Made by a program: the position numbers and the translations under genes
Assembly (NCBI GenBank): GCA_007644065.1
Contig: VJWN01000012.1
Span: 485,758-549,757, forward strand
Reading direction: 5' to 3'
From: Margaritispora aquatica
Taxonomy: Eukaryota; Ascomycota; Leotiomycetes; Helotiales; Discinellaceae
Length of the DNA: 64,000 nt
Shown here: one piece after another, positions 59,559 to 64,000 of the stretch
Layout: each line of letters begins with the position of its first letter
How positions within the stretch are numbered: position 1 is the stretch's first letter
Notes under the pieces: model-generated
Seen by the model: only the letters and a program-made list of their open reading frames with translations
Database searches by the model: none
What the model was told of the DNA's origin: nothing

Positions 59559-60459
59559 TTCAGTAATGCTTTCCAAATAACCAGATGGAAGAAAACTCAC
59601 TCAAGAAGAACGCCCCAACAATAAGAACCCCAAAGTCGGACCTTGGGCTCCTGTGGCCATTTCATTCCAACCTTGAGCAAATTTGTGGAACTGTAACGGC
59701 GTTTTCAAGTATCAACATCGGTGCTTCCACGGTGCACCCAGAAGAGTTCTGGTCGAAACCAGATTCGGTACATGTTGCTGATCAACATGTCCTAAATGGT
59801 AATCTCGGTGGAGAATAATCGGATCTTTCCTGGACATCTCTCCTACCGAGTGTCGATCTTCGTTCACGGCCAGCCATCCTGAATAGACGGTACAGCGTGT
59901 GGAAATATGACAGTTCAAGTGAAACGTCATTCAAGCTAGCAAAAGATCCACAGAATGAATGATCTTATTTTCGCGATGTACCTTCTTTTCTTTCTTAAAT
60001 GAGATATTGAAACATTTGTATTCGCTTTAGATAAAATCGGACCTGGAAAGATTGTAAGCAGGAACTTTATACAGTTTGAAGTGAATTCAAAGTGCAAGTT
60101 CAAATGTGACAGATTCAAGCCTTTCTACTAAAATCGTATTAGACATGACCATTGAAGTAATTTAAGATGGACTTTTACCACCATATCACTTGCTTAAACA
60201 TCGTACGACTTCAAATCCATCGATTCATTAAATGGGGACTCTGAGAAAACTCGCTTGTACCAAACTGAACAAAGCATCGCAATCCGATTCACCAGTCTGC
60301 TATGCCCTCCATAGCAGCAATGTGTAATCCATAGCTCCCCCAACTGGATACCTAGCACCCGGGATATCTTGGACGCCAATGTGCAGCCCAGAAAGCACAT
60401 ATTCCCAAACCATCTTACAGTGCGACCCATTCTCATTCAAGATCTAACGGCTCATCCAT
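59559..60459. other. Intergenic region
   Basis: Promoter of the aquaglyceroporin and 3' flank of the SUMO-like gene. Only short frames without domain similarity. Confidence 0.4.
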
Positions 60460-60642
60460 TCATTGAAAAGCACCACGGTCACCAATTCGTCTAGTCTTGA
60501 TGACATCTCCAGCTCTCAGACCAATGCTGTCTGCCGTATCCTGGCGCATAATTCTTTGCCTGTTGAATACGTATTGTTGATCATGGACATCTAAATAGCT
60601 TTTCGAGTCGGGGCGTCCATTAATGCCTCTGAATTTTGCCAT
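60460..60642 (-). other. Short frame resembling the second half of a further SUMO-like domain
   Basis: A 60-codon frame ([20 protein letters not shown]) overlaps the 3' end of the SUMO-like gene in another phase. Its core QQYVFNRQRIMRQDTADSIG then LRAGDVIKTRR follows the SUMO pattern F-x-x-R-I-x-x-x-D-T-x-x-S-L-x-x-x-x-G-D-x-I. This suggests that a third Ubl domain either joins through an unrecognised splice or has been separated by a frameshift. On its own it lacks the first beta strands. Confidence 0.5.
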
Positions 60643-61375
60643 CTAGCAATTTGCAAGGGAATGCCTTGCCTTCTTCTTCGACGATGACTATGATGCGATC
60701 GGATTCTGTCGCAGCTTGGGGCATCGTATGGCTTGGAATTCCAATTACGGTAAGAGTATCTTCTTCTTGTAAACCGAGGCTTGCCTGTTTAGCGTGTCAG
60801 TGTGTGAAGAGCAACATTGATGTAATATTCAGGACAAACTCTACAATTTGTGTGCTAGGAGTACTATATACTTTGGACAAAAGCGAACATACCGGAGTGT
60901 CTTCATCGAAACTTGGTCTTCCGTAAGCAAAGAACTGGAGGTCACTATGAGATACCGAACGGTTCTTAGCAAATGCAACAAACAGATGAGTGAGCTTCTG
61001 GTTGCGGCGCATCTTGAAAGTGGCAACCTCATTGTTCACATCCCGGATATTGATGCTGATTTTCGACGTGGGCTCTGGTGTACGATCACCACCCAGTTGT
61101 TCCAGGAAACAATCAATCATGTCGCCCTCCTCCATTTCCAAAGAATCGGGAGTATCTTCATTGCCAAGACGCGTGCCATCAAAAGTAAAACGAACGGTAC
61201 CACGGTCAATGGACTGGCGTTGACAGTATGCATTGAAAACCTTAGAAAGCTTGGTATTCCTCTTAATCTTGAAGAGCACTTCATTCTCACTTTGATCTTT
61301 GACCTTAATATTGATATGAGTGGAACCCTCGCCCTCGACCTTTCCCTCTTGAGGATTTCCACCTGCAACCGACAT
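60620..61375 (-). CDS. Tandem SUMO-like (Rad60-SLD type) protein
   Basis: Exons 61375-60893 and 60784-60620 (GTATGT donor, ACAG acceptor, phase 0) give 215 residues. Residues 19-96 form a complete SUMO-like domain: [46 protein letters not shown] and a di-Gly at 95-96 (EQLGG). Instead of ending there, the chain continues with a second SUMO-like domain (residues 104-178: [46 protein letters not shown]) and the first strand of a third ([17 protein letters not shown]) before a TAA at 60620. The adjacent frame at 60460-60642 carries what looks like the rest of domain three. Ordinary fungal SUMO is about 90-100 residues, so this is a divergent paralogue or an SLD protein related to Rad60/NIP45. Conjugation ability is unknown. 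Confidence 0.8.
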
Positions 61376-61962
61376 TGTAGATCTTTAGAAGTTGATTAGA
61401 TGTGATCGTATTGATTTGTGAGGCACAAGTTCAGGTAGCGATCAAGAATTATCTCAATTGAATGATTGGGTTCTGTCAACAAATCAGTGGTTTGCTTTAG
61501 GATTCTCCACTTGAATTGAAGTTGGGAAGGTGAACTAGATTGAGATAGAAGGCGGGGTATTGTTTGTACTACTTCGTTGAGAAGAAGATCAGATTAAGAT
61601 GTGTTGCACGCGCTTCGTAAATTCAGAAGAAAAAGCGGCTCTTACTTAGCTCTAAACTCAAATGGAAAGTTTCTAAAGGTGTACAATTGAATGCACCATA
61701 CCAGATGGTCCGATGTCTTGAGTTTTGCTGGATGGTAGGGTAACTTAGCTTATGCGGGACAGCTGTGTGGTGTGTGGGGGTTGAAGTTGGACTTGGACGA
61801 AAATCGAACGAGTAGGTTGTGATGATTGATGGTTGATTCGGAAAGAGCTCAACTCGCCGCGGTTTAATCTGTTTCTCGAAAATGGATAAGAGAGGATTTT
61901 AAAATTTAAATTGGGAAATACTTGGGGATAAAGAATTCTTTGATAGTGGAAAGGAAGTAGGA

Positions 61963-62006
61963 TTAAGGTAAGGTAGGTAGGTAAGGTAGGTAGGTAAGGT
62001 AGGTAA
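61963..62006. repeat. GGTA/AGGTAGGT simple repeat
   Basis: Alternating AAGGTAGGTAGGT units on the plus strand. The complementary TACCTTACCTACCTT occurs at 62138-62153, giving an inverted pair about 150 bp apart. Confidence 0.85.
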
Positions 62007-62134
62007 GCTAAAAATCGTAAGATATTTCTCTCGACTTCATGGTATCAATCCCAATCCCAATACCATTGCCGTCACAAACTAACATAGGTAGGGTAAAGTA
62101 CCTTAACATAGATTGCACATACTACCGTGTACTT

Positions 62135-62182
62135 TACTACCTTACCTACCTTAAGATACCTACCTAAGGTACCTAGGTAAGT
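62135..62182. repeat. CTACCT-rich tract ending in a palindromic GGTACC region
   Basis: CTTACCTACCTTAAGATACC is followed by TACCTAAGGTACCTAGGTA, in which CTAAGGTACC and GGTACCTAGG are partly self-complementary. It pairs with the upstream GGTA tract. Confidence 0.7.
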
Positions 62183-62436
62183 TGTAGTTGAAGTCATGTG
62201 ATCATCACACCTCGGATGCAAGGTCAGGTGATTGTTTGTTGTACTGTTTATCAATGATTGAGTTATAACTTCACCTTGCGTATGTACCCTACCTATATTA
62301 TGGAGTTCTTGCCTCTGGCTTTAGGAGTCGAATAACATATTTGCGGGCACTAAAAATACATACTTCAATTCAATTTGTGTTGTCATCAGACTTGGAAGGT
62401 GATGTCTCCCTCAAGCATATAAAGTACATACCGTAA

Positions 62437-62461
62437 CTCTACGATCTACGATCTACGATCC
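62437..62461. repeat. Three CTACGAT units
   Basis: CTACGATCTACGATCTACGAT is a short 7-bp tandem repeat, followed by a degenerate CCACGAG. Confidence 0.85.
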
Positions 62462-62925
62462 ACGAGTAATGACGGAGAATGTTGGTAGCGATGACTGAAC
62501 TGAACATTCCCAGATGCCTCGTAATTCATACTTATCCTTATTGCTTGGTCTATATACCCTATTACCCCCCTCCAGCTTCAAGTTTCGCCCCTGTGGCTTG
62601 CGGCACATTGATACCGGATAAATACATCAAGTTTCCGACCCTGTCATACAATCTTGGGACATCTTAAGGTGCTTTTGTATCCGATTCTGGGCATTGCTTG
62701 TTAAATCCTACATTACTGATTGGCTGTAGTTTCGTTCCAAGTATCCTTGAACGCGTCCCAAAGCGCGTCTGACAGCTTTTCTCCCCGCAACCCGCAATCC
62801 ACAATCCGCACCCTGCAAGCTGATGTGAGACTTGAAATCGTCTGCGTGCGGGCAGACATCGTCTTCTTAATTGTGACAAAAACAAACCTTCTTTCTTGAG
62901 TACCAAACTTAAAGGTCGGGCCACG

Positions 62926-64000
62926 ATGTCTACGCAGGGGAGCTCATTTGGCCTCAATCGTCGATATAGTTCAATCGCGGCGATTCTTCTCGTTCTGATC
63001 TGGCTTTGGGTAGCTCTGGACCGACCGTATTCGCTTCCCACCCACATTTACTGGAACATCTACTCCAATGGACCACTTTCATCACAGCCACTCGACGCCT
63101 TCGAGCTACCACCCGTGGAATCGGACGCCATACGAAGTATCTGTGCAGAGACGACATGGAACGATGGATTGGTCTTCACATGCGATGAGGCTGTTGGGGG
63201 AATTGGGAGTGTGCGAAACTCCATGCTGAATTGCGTTCGATATGCAATTGCTGCTGGTGCGGCGCTGGTGCTTCCCAAATGTGATTTGAGAGATCCTGCA
63301 GATGTCTTTCATGTCAGAACTGGAGATAAGAAGAAGCTGGATTACATGTTTGACGTTCAGCATTTCGTCAATTCCATGAGTCTTTCTTGTCCAGGACTAA
63401 GGCTGTTTGACTCCGTCATTGAAGTCGACGACTACAGTTTTGCTCACAAGCCTGTCCCACTTTCCCCAGAAAGCTTGGTGGACAATATCCCATCTACTGG
63501 CCTTCCAGCACCGGAAAATTGGCGCGCATCATTCGACACTTGGCTGGAGACATATGGAACTCGGGTGGGAGTCGAGCCGGTCATCGTGGCCTTGAGTCGT
63601 TCATACATACAATACCCGATCTATTCTGACGGCGAGGATTTCGCCATGATATTCGGCACCGTCTTGCAGTTCCCACAGGAGATTCGCATATTGGCGACCA
63701 AGATCTTGGTAGCCATATCAAAGGCCTTCGATTTGCCCATCGATTTAAACAAACTTATCGTCCCAAATTCCTTTTTAGGATGCCATCTCAGCACCGACAA
63801 GGACCCCACAGAAGTAGGACCTCGATCCACATCCCCCGACACGAGCGCAGCACGATACGAAACGCAGCTACAAAACTACCTCGCGCAAGCACCGCGCAAC
63901 AACCCAGCGTTCATCTACCTCGCCTCAGGCGACGCTGCGGAAATTGGTCGCTTCAAATCAGACGCCGCGAAGGTCCATCTGAACGTCACGACCAAACACG
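62926..64000 (+). CDS. GDP-fucose O-fucosyltransferase-like type II membrane protein (3' partial)
   Basis: The frame starts at ATG 62926 (MSTQGSSFGLNRRYSSIAAI) and stays open to the window end, 358 residues. After a short basic N-terminus a single hydrophobic segment (SIAAILLVLIWLWVALD) gives a Golgi-type signal anchor. The lumenal start TWNDGLVFTCDEAVGGIGSV followed by RNSMLNCVRYAIAAGAALVL PK matches the glycine-rich donor-binding start of fungal O-fucosyltransferase-like (GT65/GT68-type fold) proteins. Further on, QHFVNSMSLSCPGLRLFD and NPAFIYLASGDAAEIGRF fit the second Rossmann-like half. The end of the protein is outside the window. Enzymatic activity of these fungal proteins is not established to my knowledge; the fold assignment is an inference from pattern. 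Confidence 0.7.
   Translation, partial: MSTQGSSFGLNRRYSSIAAILLVLIWLWVALDRPYSLPTHIYWNIYSNGPLSSQPLDAFELPPVESDAIRSICAETTWNDGLVFTCDEAVGGIGSVRNSMLNCVRYAIAAGAALVLPKCDLRDPADVFHVRTGDKKKLDYMFDVQHFVNSMSLSCPGLRLFDSVIEVDDYSFAHKPVPLSPESLVDNIPSTGLPAPENWRASFDTWLETYGTRVGVEPVIVALSRSYIQYPIYSDGEDFAMIFGTVLQFPQEIRILATKILVAISKAFDLPIDLNKLIVPNSFLGCHLSTDKDPTEVGPRSTSPDTSAARYETQLQNYLAQAPRNNPAFIYLASGDAAEIGRFKSDAAKVHLNVTTKH

Larger units (their letters stand above)
61376..62925. other. Divergent intergenic region (1.55 kb) with GGTA-rich repeats
   Basis: Shared upstream region of the SUMO-like gene (-) and the fucosyltransferase-like gene (+). It carries the repeats listed below. No coding sequence or RNA gene recognised. 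Confidence 0.4.

Overview
The window is nuclear DNA of a filamentous ascomycete, most likely a helotialean Leotiomycete. The evidence is short introns of about 43-130 nt with GTNNGN donors, CTAA(C/T) branch points and AG acceptors, plus typical Pezizomycotina gene families: a HET-NACHT-WD40 receptor, 2EXR proteins, a Crh-type GH16, a GPI-anchored GH18 chitinase and the arg-2 attenuator peptide. The genus is inference. No tRNA, rRNA, intact transposon or virus-like gene was recognised. Most genes are multi-exon; I rebuilt them by requiring splice consensus, phase continuity and family conservation, and exon coordinates are given in each entry.

Layout. 0-12 kb, housekeeping genes: the 3' part of a Nup2/Nup50-type nucleoporin (+), then on the minus strand an ADA2/ADGF-like adenosine deaminase, an SCP2 sterol carrier protein, a Crh-type GPI-anchored transglycosidase and a POT/PTR2 peptide transporter. 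A 4.6 kb gene-poor stretch follows. 16-21 kb (+): a nine-exon GPI-anchored GH18 chitinase with a run of phase-1 Ser/Thr exons, then a small orphan gene. 22-29 kb, accessory region: a HET-NACHT-WD40 (HNWD) gene with 11 near-identical WD40 units, AT-rich flanks, a 2EXR gene broken by one stop codon, and a 66-bp tandem duplication. 28.9-38.8 kb (+): a tiny five-exon DUF427 gene, NSE1 of the SMC5/6 complex, a membrane-anchored two-lobed amidohydrolase and a neutral ceramidase. 39-46 kb: HGH1 (-), diverging from a P450 and an aromatic amino-acid decarboxylase (both +).

47-64 kb: an orphan disordered protein (-), the arginine-specific carbamoyl-phosphate synthase small subunit with its arginine-attenuator uORF (-), a 2EXR/F-box-like gene (+), a long-tailed aquaglyceroporin (-), a gene for tandem SUMO-like domains (-), and the 5' part of an O-fucosyltransferase-like type II membrane protein (+) that runs off the window.

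There is no single large gene cluster. Functional links visible in the window are: cell-wall remodelling (Crh GH16 and GH18), non-self recognition/innate immunity (HNWD), lipid handling (SCP2 and ceramidase), SUMO/SMC5-6 biology (NSE1 and the SUMO-like gene, unlinked), and a possible two-gene metabolic unit (P450 and decarboxylase). The most unusual items are the tandem SUMO-like gene, the chitinase exon array, the HNWD repeat array, the three-exon attenuator uORF, and two GC-AG introns in small-intron genes.
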